Source: Oceanospirillaceae bacterium
GTDB lineage: Bacteria > Pseudomonadota > Gammaproteobacteria > Pseudomonadales > Oceanobacteraceae
NCBI GenBank assembly: GCA_002724925.1
Contig: PBQA01000037.1
Location: 62,001 to 126,000 of the forward strand
Direction of reading: 5' to 3'
Length of the DNA: 64,000 nucleotides
Shown: in pieces, positions 9,406-19,578 of the stretch
Numbering within the stretch: position 1 is the first letter of the stretch
Layout: every line of letters begins with the position of its first letter
Notes under the pieces: model-generated
Seen by the model: the letters and a program-made list of their open reading frames with translations, nothing else
Told to the model about the DNA's origin: nothing
Database searches by the model: none
Translations under genes and position numbers: made by a program

Positions 9406-10017
9406 ATGTCGAAAACCGAAGAAGAGCTAAAGCAGGAACGACACAAAAAGAAGGCTCAGAAACAAAAAGAGAAAGTCGATGCCAGTATTGCTAAGGCGAC
9501 GGAAGAGCGAGGCATTGTCATTGTGATCACCGGCAACGGTAAAGGGAAGTCGACCTCAGGCTTTGGAACAGTCGCGCGAGCGGTGGGGCACGGGTACAAA
9601 GCCGCCGTTGTTCAGTTTATCAAAGGTCAGTGGGATTGCGGTGAGCGCAATCTGCTTGAGCAGAATGGCGTACCTTTCGCCGTAATGGGCACAGGCTTTA
9701 CCTGGGAAACCCAGGACCGCACAGCGGATATTGCTGCGGCAGAAGAGGTCTGGGCACACGCAAAGGAGTATCTGGCTGACCCTCAGTATCATGTTGTTCT
9801 GCTTGATGAGCTGACATATATGCTCGGCTACGATTATCTAGATAAAGACGAAGTATTGAATGCCATTCGTAACCGCCCTGAAAACCAGAGCGTTGTTGTT
9901 ACTGGGCGTGGCGCCATTAAAGAATTGCGTGATCTGGCAGATACTGTCAGTGAAATAAAAGATGAGAAGCATGCCTACCGGGCGGGCATAAAAGCACGTA
10001 AAGGTGTGGACTGGTGA
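9406..10017 (+). CDS. cobO: Cob(I)yrinic acid a,c-diamide adenosyltransferase (BtuR/CobO type)
   Basis: 203 aa. It transfers the 5'-deoxyadenosyl group from ATP to cob(I)alamin or its precursors. A charged N-terminal helix (residues 1-30, rich in Lys/Glu) is followed by the P-loop ITGNGKGKSTS (41-51, GNGKGKS 43-49). The characteristic blocks VVQFIKGQWDCGERN (about 69-83) and VVLLDELTYMLGYDYL (about 130-145) are also present. It belongs to the BtuR/CobA/CobO family, not PduO. It starts at ATG 9406 and overlaps the following binding-protein gene by 4 bp (GTGA). It may equally be called btuR. Confidence 0.95.
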   Translation: MSKTEEELKQERHKKKAQKQKEKVDASIAKATEERGIVIVITGNGKGKSTSGFGTVARAVGHGYKAAVVQFIKGQWDCGERNLLEQNGVPFAVMGTGFTWETQDRTADIAAAEEVWAHAKEYLADPQYHVVLLDELTYMLGYDYLDKDEVLNAIRNRPENQSVVVTGRGAIKELRDLADTVSEIKDEKHAYRAGIKARKGVDW

Positions 10018-10838
10018 TCCGCAGCCTTTGTGTTTTTGCTCTGATATTAAGTTCGCTCTGTGCTGCAGCATCACAGCCGGTTGAGCGTATTGTTGCTTTA
10101 TCCCCGTCGTCGACTGAGATGTTGTTTGAAATGGGTGTGGGTACACGTGTCGTGGGGACGGTTGAATGGGCTGATTTTCCTGAGGCTGCAAAAGCTATCC
10201 CGCGTATCGGCAGCTACGCCGGTATTAACATTGAGGCGCTGGTCGCTTTGCGCCCTGACTTAGTCGTGGCATGGAAAAGTGGAAATAAAGAAGCCGATCT
10301 GCAAAAGCTCGAAGCGCTCGGTTTGAACCTGATATACGTTGACCCTAAAACCATGGACTCGGTCGCTGGCAGCATGGAGGAACTGGGGGCCGCGGCAGGC
10401 GTTCCGGAGGCGGGGAAAGCCGCGGCTCAACGTTTCAGAGAGCGCTATCAGGCCTTAAAGGGCAAGTATGCAGACGCAAACCCGGTGCGCGTCTTCTACC
10501 AGTTGTCTTATGATCCCCTGCGTACTGTTGGCAAGGGTAGCTGGGTTGATGCTCTCATTAAAGATTGCGGCGGTGATAACGTGTTTGGAAAAGCACCGGC
10601 ACACTACCCTGTTGTGGCTTTTGAGAGTGTGATTGCTCGCGACCCTGAGGTCATCATTATGTCGAGCCATACGAATGTGGTGAACTCAAAAGAAGCCCTG
10701 TGGAGCGAGTGGCCATCGGTTGCGGCCGTTAAAAGCGGTCATCTCATTCCAGTGAACAGCTCGGCTCTGCTGCGTTCAGGCCCCAGAGCAACGGACGGCC
10801 TGGCATTACTTTGTGACGCTATCGACCAGGCGCGTTAA
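10014..10838 (+). CDS. BtuF-like periplasmic corrinoid-binding protein
   Basis: 274 aa with an N-terminal signal peptide (about residues 1-19, cut after CAAA) and a class III periplasmic-binding fold. The segment ERIVALSPSSTEMLFEMG starts the domain, and RIGSYAGINIEALVALRPD is the usual second block of BtuF/FecB-type proteins. It starts at GTG 10014, overlapping the adenosyltransferase stop (GTGA). With the ATPase and permease at the front of the same operon it completes an ABC importer. The ligand (B12 or cobinamide) is inferred from the operon, not from binding residues. Confidence 0.88.
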   Translation: MIRSLCVFALILSSLCAAASQPVERIVALSPSSTEMLFEMGVGTRVVGTVEWADFPEAAKAIPRIGSYAGINIEALVALRPDLVVAWKSGNKEADLQKLEALGLNLIYVDPKTMDSVAGSMEELGAAAGVPEAGKAAAQRFRERYQALKGKYADANPVRVFYQLSYDPLRTVGKGSWVDALIKDCGGDNVFGKAPAHYPVVAFESVIARDPEVIIMSSHTNVVNSKEALWSEWPSVAAVKSGHLIPVNSSALLRSGPRATDGLALLCDAIDQAR

Positions 10839-10868
10839 CCTGTCTGACTGTTACCGGCGTATCTTCCG

Positions 10869-10896
10869 CTTGAAATGCCGGTAACTGCCCCCATCT
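10869..10896 (+). promoter_or_regulatory. Sigma-32 (heat-shock) promoter of hslVU
   Basis: CTTGAAA at 10869-10875, a 13-bp spacer, then CCCCATCT at 10889-10896. This matches the sigma-32 consensus CTTGAAA-N11-16-CCCCATNT exactly in both boxes. It lies about 50 bp upstream of the hslV ATG, the place where hslVU is heat-inducible in E. coli. Transcription start was not determined. Confidence 0.88.
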
Positions 10897-10945
10897 GTAT
10901 CGAAAGCGACACATCATTTACATCTGAGACACAAGGTACAGAGTC

Positions 10946-11506
10946 ATGACAACGATTGTATCCGTGCGCCGAGGCGACGAAGTCGTCATTGGAGGCGACG
11001 GTCAGGTTTCACTGGGCAACACCGTAATGAAAGGCAATGCCCGCAAAGTCCGCCGCTTATACGACGGTAAAGTTCTCGCGGGTTTTGCTGGTGGCACGGC
11101 CGATGCCTTCACTCTTTTCGAGAAGTTTGAAGCTCAGTTGCAGCAGCATGGTGGTCAGTTGACCCGTGCGGCCGTTGAGCTGGCAAAAGAATGGCGCTCA
11201 GACCGTGCACTGCGCAAGCTGGAAGCGATTCTGGCCGTGGCGGATCACACTGCGTCGCTGATCATCACCGGTAACGGTGATGTCCTGCAGCCGGAAGAAG
11301 ACCTGATTGGTGTGGGCTCCGGTGGCAATTATGCACTGGCTTCGGCTCGTGCCTTGTTGGAAAACACAGAGCTGGGCGCTCGCGATATCGTCGAAAAAAG
11401 CTTGAATATCGCAGGTGAAATCTGTGTCTTCACCAATACCAACCTGACCATAGAGTCGCTGAAAGAGAGTGACGTTACCGGCGACAATTCAGGAGCAAAT
11501 GCATGA
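10946..11506 (+). CDS. hslV: ATP-dependent protease subunit HslV (ClpQ)
   Basis: 186 aa proteasome-beta-like peptidase that forms a double hexamer capped by HslU. ATG 10946 is followed directly by Thr2, the expected N-terminal nucleophile after Met removal (M-TTIVSVRR). The blocks [20 protein letters not shown] and [16 protein letters not shown] are canonical. The gene lies behind a near-perfect sigma-32 promoter and overlaps hslU by 4 bp. It degrades misfolded proteins in the cytoplasm. Confidence 0.98.
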   Translation: MTTIVSVRRGDEVVIGGDGQVSLGNTVMKGNARKVRRLYDGKVLAGFAGGTADAFTLFEKFEAQLQQHGGQLTRAAVELAKEWRSDRALRKLEAILAVADHTASLIITGNGDVLQPEEDLIGVGSGGNYALASARALLENTELGARDIVEKSLNIAGEICVFTNTNLTIESLKESDVTGDNSGANA

Positions 11507-12846
11507 GCCAGATGACACCACGCGAAATCGTCCACGCACTGGATCAACACATTATTGGTCAGAATGATGCTAAGCGCTCTGTGGCTATCGCGCTTCGCAA
11601 TCGCTGGCGCCGTATGCAGCTTGAGCCAGAGCTGCGTGATGAGGTCACGCCAAAGAATATTCTGATGATTGGCCCGACCGGTGTGGGTAAAACTGAGATT
11701 GCCCGCCGTCTGGCTAAGCTTGCGAACGCGCCTTTTATTAAAGTAGAAGCCACTAAGTTCACCGAAGTAGGTTATGTCGGTAAGGACGTTGAATCCATTA
11801 TTCGAGATCTGGTTGAAACGGGTATAAAGCTGCTGCGTGAGCAGGAGATGAAGAAGGTTCGTACGCGCGCCGAGGAACTCGCTGAAGAGCGCATTCTTGA
11901 CGTATTGCTGCCTCCAGCCCGATCAACGACCAGCTGGGATACCACCGAAGAGCCGAAACAGGAAGACAGCTCCGCGCGCCAGGTGTTCCGTCGCAAGCTG
12001 CGCAACGGTGACCTTGATGATAAAGAAATTGAAATTGATGTCGCACAGGTAAATACCGCTGGCGTAGAAATTATGACGCCACCGGGCATGGAAGAAATGA
12101 CCAGCCAGCTGCAGAACATGTTTGCCAATCTGGGCGGTGATAAAAAAGCCAAGCGTAAGATGAAAATTGCCGATGCGTTCAAGCAGATCTGTGATGAAGA
12201 AGCCGGCAATCTGCTGAACATGGAAGAACTGAAAGTGCGCGCGCTGGAGTTAGTCGAACAGAATGGCATCGTATTTATCGATGAAATTGATAAAGTCGCT
12301 AAGCGTCAGGACAGTGGTTCTGGTGGTGATGTCTCCCGCGAGGGTGTACAGCGCGACTTACTGCCATTAATCGAAGGCTGCACTGTCAGCACTAAGCACG
12401 GTATGGTTAAAACAGACCATATTCTGTTTGTTGCTTCAGGTGCGTTCCATCTTGCGCGTCCGTCAGATCTTATTCCGGAGCTTCAGGGTCGTCTGCCGAT
12501 TCGTGTTGAGCTTGCGGCTCTCACTCCGCATGATTTTGAACGTATTCTGACTGAGCCAAATGCGTCTCTGACAGTGCAGTACAAAGCGCTGATGAAGACG
12601 GAAGGGTTGGATATCGACTTTACAGCAGACGGTATCAAGCGCCTGGCGGAGATCGCCTATCAGGTGAATGAAAGCACCGAAAACATCGGCGCCCGTCGTT
12701 TGCATACTCTGATGGAACGCTTGCTTGAGAGTGTGTCGTTTGATGCGACCGACCTGACCGAACAAGTGATCATTGATGGCGCCTACGTCGACCAGAAGCT
12801 GGGTGCTCTGGCTCAGGATCAGGATTTAAGTAAGTTTATTCTCTGA
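11503..12846 (+). CDS. hslU: ATP-dependent protease ATPase subunit HslU (ClpY)
   Basis: 447 aa AAA+ unfoldase. Walker A GPTGVGKT is at 57-64 and the pore-loop motif GYVG at 90-93. An I-domain follows (about 110-240, charged and Met-rich), then Walker B IVFIDEID (256-263). The C-terminal tail LSKFIL is the peptide that activates HslV. It is translationally coupled to hslV by an ATGA overlap, and a strong terminator follows 27 bp after the stop. Confidence 0.98.
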   Translation: MSQMTPREIVHALDQHIIGQNDAKRSVAIALRNRWRRMQLEPELRDEVTPKNILMIGPTGVGKTEIARRLAKLANAPFIKVEATKFTEVGYVGKDVESIIRDLVETGIKLLREQEMKKVRTRAEELAEERILDVLLPPARSTTSWDTTEEPKQEDSSARQVFRRKLRNGDLDDKEIEIDVAQVNTAGVEIMTPPGMEEMTSQLQNMFANLGGDKKAKRKMKIADAFKQICDEEAGNLLNMEELKVRALELVEQNGIVFIDEIDKVAKRQDSGSGGDVSREGVQRDLLPLIEGCTVSTKHGMVKTDHILFVASGAFHLARPSDLIPELQGRLPIRVELAALTPHDFERILTEPNASLTVQYKALMKTEGLDIDFTADGIKRLAEIAYQVNESTENIGARRLHTLMERLLESVSFDATDLTEQVIIDGAYVDQKLGALAQDQDLSKFIL

Positions 12847-12872
12847 TTGTGCAGCACTAATCGATCAGCCAT

Positions 12873-12901
12873 AAAAAAGCCCCCGTTCATCGGGGGCTTT
12901 T
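12873..12901 (+). terminator. Rho-independent terminator after hslVU (bidirectional)
   Basis: AAAAGCCCCC, loop GTTCAT, GGGGGCTTTT. The A-run on the other side makes it usable for the convergent chemoreceptor gene as well. Confidence 0.9.
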
Positions 12902-12924
12902 CGTTGCTATAAATACGAGGTCGA

Positions 12925-14571
12925 TCAGATACGAAAGCGGGAAACCTGCTGAGATAGACGCTCACTACACTTTGCGAGTTTTTGGCCACTGGCATCAGAG
13001 CGCGACATGTTATTACTGATGTCGTTGGAAGACTCTGCTATCCGGTTTATGCTTTGACTGATTTCGTTGGCCGCAACGCTTTGTTGCTCTACCGCACTGG
13101 CCACACTCAAATTCATCTCTGTAAGTGTCACCACTGCGTCACTGATGCGTGCAATAGCCTCACAGGCTGATTGAGACATCTCGCTGGTTTCTTCGGAGTG
13201 GTTGGCGCTATTCTCCATCGACTGGACGGTTGCTTCTGCCTGTTCCTGTAAGCGAGAAATTGTTCGGTGAATTTCTTCGGTAGATTCTTGGGTGCGTGAT
13301 GCCAGAGTGCGGACTTCATCTGCAACCACGGCGAACCCCCGCCCCTGTTCCCCCGCCCGGGCGGCCTCAATAGCGGCATTCAGGGCCAACAAATTGGTTT
13401 GTTCCGCAATACCCCGAATCACTTCAAGTACAGTCCCGATACTCTCCGTTTCAGACCGAAGACTCTGAATAGACGCGCGTGATGACTGAATCTGGTCGGC
13501 AAGGTCTGCAATGTGAGCCTGGGTATTCTGCATGGTTGTTAAGCCAGCTTTAGAATTACCTTCGACCACTTTCACCGCATCAGCAGCCTTGTCAGCGTTA
13601 TCGGCAATCTCCTGAATGGTCTGACTCATTTCGGTTGCCCCTGTGGCAACGTGGTCGCTTTCCTGCATCTGTTCGTCAGTCAGCTTGCGTGTGGCAGCTC
13701 CCATACCTGCGAGTTCGCGGCCCAAAGAAGCGACCTCATTGGAGGCATTGACGCTTTCGCGGATAATGTCGTGAATCTGACTGATAAACTGATTAAACGA
13801 ACGGCTAAGACGGGTAATTTCATCTTCGCCATTAACAGGAATGCGCTGAGTAAGGTCACCGTCTTCTTTCGCGATATTACTCATCGTGTGGCTCAGCTGT
13901 GTGAGTGGTGCTTCTATACTGGTGCTGATTAAGCGGATTATGATGGCCATAAGTCCTACAAAGATCAGAGTCATGACTGCGGTAGAAGCCGCTGATGACC
14001 AGAAGGTACTCGCAATATCGTTCGGGTAGGTTCCTGAGCCTATGTACCATCCCCAGTGATCAAATTTTCTGACATAGCTGACTTTTGTGCTGGCCTCGTT
14101 CTGTCCCGGACGTGGCCAGCTATACGTGATAGTTCCACCTTCGGCAGAGGCATCTGCGATCTGCATCACCTCTAGAAAGACTTTTTTACCTGCTTTGTCT
14201 TCGAAGTTTCCAACGTTTGTGCCTTCGAGTGAGTTAACCGCAGGGTTGAGTAGCATGACCGGTGAGCGGTCGTGAACCCAGAAATAGGAATCGCCATCTC
14301 GTAGAGAGCGCAGTCCATCAAGAGCGCTTTTTTTAGCCTCCTCTTCACTGAGTACACCCTCCTGAACCATGCGCTGATAGCGTTCAAGGAGACTGTGAGC
14401 ACTGTTAACAAGCGATCTGGCTATGTTTTCTTTGGCGGTGTATTCAGCAGCAAACATAACGTCGTACTGACTACTTAGCGCCTTTGCTTCAAGCAGGACG
14501 ATACATATCAGGGCCGCGGCCATTATGAGCCACAAGCGGGCGCGAATGGATAGGTTTCGCAGAAATGTCAT
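12925..14571 (-). CDS. Methyl-accepting chemotaxis protein with a single Cache sensor domain
   Basis: 548 aa. Membrane helix 1 (about 10-30) is followed by a periplasmic sCache_2-like domain (about 45-185; [17 protein letters not shown] and [13 protein letters not shown] are typical of this Cache subtype, often binding small carboxylates). Membrane helix 2 (about 190-215), a HAMP domain (about 215-268) and a signalling domain follow, with the highly conserved hairpin tip [20 protein letters not shown] (about residues 390-410). It reports to CheA/CheW. The ligand cannot be read from sequence. It is transcribed toward hslU and separates hslU from the DUF971 gene usually found beside it. Confidence 0.95.
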   Translation of the reverse strand: MTFLRNLSIRARLWLIMAAALICIVLLEAKALSSQYDVMFAAEYTAKENIARSLVNSAHSLLERYQRMVQEGVLSEEEAKKSALDGLRSLRDGDSYFWVHDRSPVMLLNPAVNSLEGTNVGNFEDKAGKKVFLEVMQIADASAEGGTITYSWPRPGQNEASTKVSYVRKFDHWGWYIGSGTYPNDIASTFWSSAASTAVMTLIFVGLMAIIIRLISTSIEAPLTQLSHTMSNIAKEDGDLTQRIPVNGEDEITRLSRSFNQFISQIHDIIRESVNASNEVASLGRELAGMGAATRKLTDEQMQESDHVATGATEMSQTIQEIADNADKAADAVKVVEGNSKAGLTTMQNTQAHIADLADQIQSSRASIQSLRSETESIGTVLEVIRGIAEQTNLLALNAAIEAARAGEQGRGFAVVADEVRTLASRTQESTEEIHRTISRLQEQAEATVQSMENSANHSEETSEMSQSACEAIARISDAVVTLTEMNLSVASAVEQQSVAANEISQSINRIAESSNDISNNMSRSDASGQKLAKCSERLSQQVSRFRI

Positions 14572-14664
14572 GGCTTAGCATCTCCGGGATAGTAAACTTA
14601 GGGGTGGAAATGAGTATAGAAGCTGAAACCAGGCCTGCTGGTTTAATTTTAATCCGGAGTCTCT

Positions 14665-15036
14665 GTGATCCCAGAAGCCATTAAAGTAAAGAAATCCAGC
14701 CGCTGCGTTGCACTGACGTACGCGGGTGTTGAATACCAACTGAGCTTTGAACTGCTGCGTGTGTTATCCCCGTCCGCCGAAGTGCGGGGGCATGGTGTCG
14801 GGAATGAGGTGCTGCAGTATGGTAAGAAAGATGTGGGGTTGCTGAGTATGGAGCCCGCAGGCAACTATGCGCTCAAACTGACGTTCGATGATGGGCACGA
14901 TTCAGGCCTGTATGACTGGAAGTATCTGCATCATTTGTCCGTCAATCAGGATGCTCTCTGGCAGGATTACCTGGACCGACTGGAAGCTGCCGGCAAGAGC
15001 CGGGAGTCATCTCAGATTAATTTTAAGGCGTTATAA
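14665..15036 (+). CDS. DUF971 (gamma-butyrobetaine hydroxylase N-terminal-like) protein
   Basis: 123 aa single-domain protein. The pattern VALTYAGVEYQLSFELLRVLSPSAE split by a short insert, and LKLTFDDGHDSGLYDW with YLHHLS, is the DUF971 fold, which also forms the N-terminal domain of gamma-butyrobetaine hydroxylase and appears in Fe-S-related proteins. The start is GTG 14665 with a GGAG ribosome binding site 5-6 nt upstream. DUF971 genes commonly follow hslU in Pseudomonas-like genomes; here a chemoreceptor gene lies between. Function unknown; a metal or Fe-S link is only an inference from the family. Confidence 0.85.
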   Translation: MIPEAIKVKKSSRCVALTYAGVEYQLSFELLRVLSPSAEVRGHGVGNEVLQYGKKDVGLLSMEPAGNYALKLTFDDGHDSGLYDWKYLHHLSVNQDALWQDYLDRLEAAGKSRESSQINFKAL

Positions 15037-15129
15037 GCTCGACGGAAACGCTTTGTGCCTGTGTGGGGCCTTTGAACCCTGAGCCCGTGCTGTATACTGA
15101 TTCAAACTTTTCCTTCCAGGAGTGATCGC

Positions 15130-17685
15130 TTGAGCGATACCAAGAAGACAAAAACCTTCAAAGATCCGAACGCTGCCGCTGAGGCTGAAAAATACGACAA
15201 CCCGGTGGCAAGCCGTGATGCACTGCTAATGGTGCTCGAAAGCGCGCCCAGCCCGCTAACACACCCTGAAGTGTGTGAGGTCCTGGGTGAAACCGACGAA
15301 GACCGCGTTGAAGCGGTGCGCCGCCGCTTGATTGCTATGTGTCGTGATGGTCAGCTGATCAGTAATCGCCGTAATCAGTTCATGCCGATGAAGAAGGTCG
15401 ATCTGGTGCAGGGTACTGTGATGGGTCACCGTGACGGGTTTGGTTTCGTGCTACGTGATGATGGTGATGATGTGTATCTGTCGAACCGACAGATGCGTAA
15501 GGTCTTTCATGGTGACAAGGTCGCTGTACAGATTCTTGGCCTGGATCGTCGAGGACGCCCGGAAGGTAAGATCGTTGAAGTTCTGCAGCGCAATACACAG
15601 CTGATCGTTGGTCGCTACTTTGAAGAATCCGGTGTCGGTATTCTGCAACCAGACAACAAGCGTATTCCAATGGAAGTGCTGATTCCTGCGGAAGGGCGAA
15701 ATGGTGCAGAGCACGGTCAGTTTGTGGTCGCTCAGATTACCCGTCAGCCGTCGCCGAAAGGCCTGCCTGTGGGTGAAGTGACCGAAGTCCTGGGTGAGCA
15801 TCTTGCGCCGGGTATGGAGATCGACGTCGCTATTCGCAGCCATAATATTCCGCACGAATGGCCTGAAGATGTCGAGGCTGAAACCAAAAAAATTCCGGAT
15901 CAGGTCAAAGCAGCAGACAAGAAAAACCGCATCGATCTGCGTCATCTGCCATTCGTCACTATTGACGGTGAAGACGCCCGCGACTTCGACGATGCCGTCT
16001 ACTGTGAACGCAACAAAAATACCGGTGGCTGGCGCTTATGGGTCGCGATTGCCGATGTCTCGCATTATGTGAAAGTGAAATCTCCTCTCGATAATGAAGC
16101 GTATCAACGTGCGACGTCGGTGTATTTCCCGGGGTTCGTTGTGCCTATGCTGCCAGAGAAACTGTCTAACGGGCTGTGCTCACTGAATCCACACGTGGAT
16201 CGCCTGACCATGGTTTGTGAGATGACGATCTCGAAGGCCGGACGTATTTCTGGCTATAAGTTCATGGAAGGGATTATTCACTCCCATGCGCGCCTGACGT
16301 ACAACAAAGTCTGGGACATGATTAATCCGGATGGTGACAAAGAAACGCAGGCCCAGTGGCGCGAGCACTATGCTGACGTCGTACCGCATGTCGATGAGCT
16401 GTATCGTCTGTTCCATATTTTACGTGAGCAACGCGAAGTTCGTGGCGCCATGGACTTTGATTCAGTCGAAACGCGCATTGTGTTTGATGCCGAGCGTAAA
16501 ATTCAGGAAATCGTGCCGACTGAGCGTCACCATGCGCATATGTTAATTGAAGAGTGCATGCTGGCGGCGAATGTTTGTGCGGCAGATTTCTTTACGCGTT
16601 ACGAGATTCCGGCGCTGTACCGTGTGCACAAAGGGCCGAGTGCAGAAAAGCTCGAAAACCTGGGGGCGTTCCTGGGGGAAATGGGTCTGACGATGCCGAA
16701 CGGCAAAGATCCTGCGCCCAAGGATTACCAGACGCTGCTCAGCCAGATTGAGAAACGCCCGGATTCGCACTTAATTCAGACCGTGTTGCTGCGCTCACTC
16801 AGTCAGGCGAAGTACGAACCTGAGAACGAAGGTCACTTTGGACTGGCGTACAAGGCGTACACGCACTTCACGTCACCAATTCGTCGTTACCCTGACCTTC
16901 TGGTTCATCGCGGTATCCGCAGTGTTATTCGCAGTGAGCAGGAATGTAAGCACGTACTGCGCGCTGACGGCACCAAGAACATGGCTAAACGTACGATTTA
17001 TCCGTACGACCTACAGGCCATGGTCAATATGGGTGAGCACTGCTCAATGGCCGAACGACGCGCAGACGATGCCACGCGTGATGTGACTGACTTCCTTAAG
17101 TGTGAGTACATCCGCGACAAAGTGGGTGAAGATTTTGAAGGTGTAATCTCTGCCGTGACCGGGTTCGGCTTATTCGTCGAGCTTAAAAACGTCTACGTCG
17201 AAGGTCTGGTGCATGTCAGCACTCTGCAGAATGATTTTTACCAGTTTGATGCGGTCAAACATCGTCTTATTGGCGAGCGTACCCGTCGCAGCTTCCGCCT
17301 CGGTGACAACATCTGGGTGAAAGTGGTTGGTGTGGATCTGGATGATCGTAAGGTCGACTTTGAATTAACCACTGCGCCTGTTAATGCCGGACAGAACTCT
17401 GGTCGCTCACAACCCTTAGATATGCCGAAACCTGCGCGTCTGCCACGCAAGCGTAGCGCCTCTGGAAAAGCGGGCGAGAAAAAGGGCATGACCAAAGAAG
17501 AGCTGATGAATCCGGGTCGTAAAAAACCGGGCTCGGCAAAAGGTGCAGGCAGTACTGCGGCGAAAGCTGACAGTAAAAAAACCTCGAAGAAAAAGCCGAG
17601 TAAACGCCAGAAACTGAATGCCAAGAAAAATAGTTCAGCACCGGCAAAGTCGACGGCCAAGAAAAACACGCGTAAGAAAAAATAA
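15130..17685 (+). CDS. rnr: Ribonuclease R (3'-5' exoribonuclease)
   Basis: 851 aa, slightly longer than E. coli RNase R (813). Order: an N-terminal winged-helix domain (about 25-85), cold-shock OB domains (about 90-260), an RNB catalytic domain with the metal site DGEDARDFDDAVY (about 279-291), an S1 domain (about 660-745; GVISAVTGFGLFVELK) and a long Lys/Ser/Ala-rich basic tail (about 760-851). It degrades structured RNA, including rRNA and mRNA fragments. The start codon is TTG 15130, preceded by AGGAG at about 15118-15122. rlmB begins one base after its stop, so the two form an operon. Confidence 0.97.
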   Translation: MSDTKKTKTFKDPNAAAEAEKYDNPVASRDALLMVLESAPSPLTHPEVCEVLGETDEDRVEAVRRRLIAMCRDGQLISNRRNQFMPMKKVDLVQGTVMGHRDGFGFVLRDDGDDVYLSNRQMRKVFHGDKVAVQILGLDRRGRPEGKIVEVLQRNTQLIVGRYFEESGVGILQPDNKRIPMEVLIPAEGRNGAEHGQFVVAQITRQPSPKGLPVGEVTEVLGEHLAPGMEIDVAIRSHNIPHEWPEDVEAETKKIPDQVKAADKKNRIDLRHLPFVTIDGEDARDFDDAVYCERNKNTGGWRLWVAIADVSHYVKVKSPLDNEAYQRATSVYFPGFVVPMLPEKLSNGLCSLNPHVDRLTMVCEMTISKAGRISGYKFMEGIIHSHARLTYNKVWDMINPDGDKETQAQWREHYADVVPHVDELYRLFHILREQREVRGAMDFDSVETRIVFDAERKIQEIVPTERHHAHMLIEECMLAANVCAADFFTRYEIPALYRVHKGPSAEKLENLGAFLGEMGLTMPNGKDPAPKDYQTLLSQIEKRPDSHLIQTVLLRSLSQAKYEPENEGHFGLAYKAYTHFTSPIRRYPDLLVHRGIRSVIRSEQECKHVLRADGTKNMAKRTIYPYDLQAMVNMGEHCSMAERRADDATRDVTDFLKCEYIRDKVGEDFEGVISAVTGFGLFVELKNVYVEGLVHVSTLQNDFYQFDAVKHRLIGERTRRSFRLGDNIWVKVVGVDLDDRKVDFELTTAPVNAGQNSGRSQPLDMPKPARLPRKRSASGKAGEKKGMTKEELMNPGRKKPGSAKGAGSTAAKADSKKTSKKKPSKRQKLNAKKNSSAPAKSTAKKNTRKKK

Positions 17686-18420
17686 ATGAAGCTTGAATCT
17701 GTTTACGGTATCCATGCCGTCACAACGTTGCTGCAACGATCACCGGATCAGGTAGTAGAAGTATGGGTACAGAAAGGTCGGGTTGATGCAAAAATGCAGA
17801 AAATTCTCGACCTGGCGAACGCCGAAGGGCTATCTGTTATGGAGGCCGACAAAGGACTCCTTAATCAGAAGGCTGACGGCAACCATCAGGGTATTGTTGC
17901 CCTGAGAAAACCTGTTCAGGGCAAATCAGAAAAGCACCTGCCCGAGATTCTCGACAATATCAGCGGTGATCCTTTCGTGCTCATTCTGGATGGCGTCACC
18001 GACCCGCACAACCTTGGCGCGGTACTGCGCACCGCGGATGCGGCGGGCGTTCATCTGGTTATCGCCCCCAAAGATAAATCCGCCCCTTTGACGGCAGTGG
18101 CAGCCAAAGTCGCTTGCGGTGCTGCGGAGGCGATTCCCTATATTCAGGTGACGAACCTGGCGCGTACCATGAAAGATCTGCAAGAGCGTGGCATCTGGAT
18201 TATCGGTACGGCGGGCGAAGCAACCACCACGATTTACCAGCAGGACTGCAAAGGCCCGCTGGCACTGGTTATGGGTGCCGAAGGGCCGGGGATGCGTCGT
18301 CTGACGCGTGAGCATTGCGACCATCTTGTGAATATCCCTATGGCGGGCGAAGTCAGCTCACTGAACGTGTCGGTAGCGACCGGCGTATGTTTGTTTGAGG
18401 CCGTGCGTCAGAGACGATAA
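17686..18420 (+). CDS. rlmB: 23S rRNA (guanosine(2251)-2'-O)-methyltransferase
   Basis: 244 aa SPOUT enzyme that methylates G2251 in the ribosomal P-loop using SAM. An N-terminal L30e-like substrate-binding domain (about 1-75, starting [10 protein letters not shown]) is followed by the knotted SpoU domain with motif 1 [20 protein letters not shown] (about 101-120), motif 2 [12 protein letters not shown] and motif 3 [14 protein letters not shown]. It follows rnr directly, as in E. coli and many gammaproteobacteria. Confidence 0.96.
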   Translation: MKLESVYGIHAVTTLLQRSPDQVVEVWVQKGRVDAKMQKILDLANAEGLSVMEADKGLLNQKADGNHQGIVALRKPVQGKSEKHLPEILDNISGDPFVLILDGVTDPHNLGAVLRTADAAGVHLVIAPKDKSAPLTAVAAKVACGAAEAIPYIQVTNLARTMKDLQERGIWIIGTAGEATTTIYQQDCKGPLALVMGAEGPGMRRLTREHCDHLVNIPMAGEVSSLNVSVATGVCLFEAVRQRR

Positions 18421-18450
18421 TCCCGGCGGTCAGTTCAGGAAGAAAATATC

Positions 18451-19560
18451 ATGGAAATATACATGGGCTGGTGGAATGAGCTCGTAAGTCAGGATTACGA
18501 GTGGTTCTGGAATGTCGGTATTGCCCTGACTCTGACGCTGGTCGCGGGTCTTTTCTGGCGCATGATACGTAAGCGCCTGGTGCGTCTCGTTGCCAGCACG
18601 GAAAACCATTGGGACGACGTGGTCATCAACGCCATTGCCGTACCAGTCAACTGGATGATTGTCGCGGTTGGCCTGACCTGGGCCGGTGACATTACCGCAG
18701 CCTACTACGATAGAGAAGTGCAGGGCAGCATCTCAGTCGTGCGTCAGCTGTCAATGATTATTCTTGCTGCCTGGGCCATGTGGCGCCTGATTAATCGCGT
18801 TGAAGAAAAACAGTTGGAAGGCGGCATGGACCCGACCACGGTTCAGTTGGTCGGTAAGCTCGCCAAGCTGGCGGTGACGATTCTTATTATTCTGCCCGTG
18901 TTTCAGCTGCTTGGTATATCTATCTCGGGGATACTGGCGTTTGGTGGTATGGGTGGTCTGATCGTAGGTCTGGCAGCGAAAGATCTTCTGGCGAACTTCT
19001 TTGGTTCTCTGATTATTTATCTGGATAAGCCATTCAAGGTAGGTGACTGGGTGCGTTCACCGGACCGTTCAATCGAAGGCACAGTCGAGAGCATAGGCTT
19101 TCGTGTGACGCGTATCCGCACCTTTGATAAACGCCCTTTGTACGTACCGAACTCTGTGTTCACCAGTATTTCGGTGGAAAATCCGTCCCGTATGTTGAAC
19201 CGCCGGATTTATGAAACCATCGGCGTGCGCTATCAGGATGCACAAGCCGTACGGGGCATTATGGAAAAAGTACGCGACATGCTGCGCCAGCATCCTGAAA
19301 TTGATCAGAGCCAGACCATGATTGTAAATTTCAATGCATTCGGTGCGTCGAGCCTTGATTTCTTTATTTACACCTTCACTAAGACTACTGACTGGGTGCA
19401 CTACCATGACGTGAAGCAAGACGTGCTGCTCAAAGTGATGGATATTATCCATGACAGTGGCGCCGACTGTGCTTTCCCGACCCGGACACTGCACCTCGAA
19501 AGTATGCCAGCGGAACTCTCAGGCAGAGAGACTGCCGCACAGGGTGTCACACAAGGGTAA
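18451..19560 (+). CDS. MscS-family mechanosensitive channel
   Basis: 369 aa. Three or four N-terminal membrane helices (about 20-40, 65-85, 95-110, 135-155) lead to the pore helix, rich in Gly/Ala (GGMGGLIVGLAAKDLLANFF, about 169-188). The beta domain begins YLDKPFKVGDWV, and a C-terminal alpha/beta vestibule follows. This is the MscS architecture; such channels release solutes on hypo-osmotic shock. The size lies between E. coli MscS (286) and YnaI-like proteins (343). It starts at ATG 18451, 30 bp downstream of rlmB, and may be read from the same transcript. Confidence 0.92.
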   Translation: MEIYMGWWNELVSQDYEWFWNVGIALTLTLVAGLFWRMIRKRLVRLVASTENHWDDVVINAIAVPVNWMIVAVGLTWAGDITAAYYDREVQGSISVVRQLSMIILAAWAMWRLINRVEEKQLEGGMDPTTVQLVGKLAKLAVTILIILPVFQLLGISISGILAFGGMGGLIVGLAAKDLLANFFGSLIIYLDKPFKVGDWVRSPDRSIEGTVESIGFRVTRIRTFDKRPLYVPNSVFTSISVENPSRMLNRRIYETIGVRYQDAQAVRGIMEKVRDMLRQHPEIDQSQTMIVNFNAFGASSLDFFIYTFTKTTDWVHYHDVKQDVLLKVMDIIHDSGADCAFPTRTLHLESMPAELSGRETAAQGVTQG

Positions 19561-19578
19561 TCCTGTGTTGGTAGCTTG

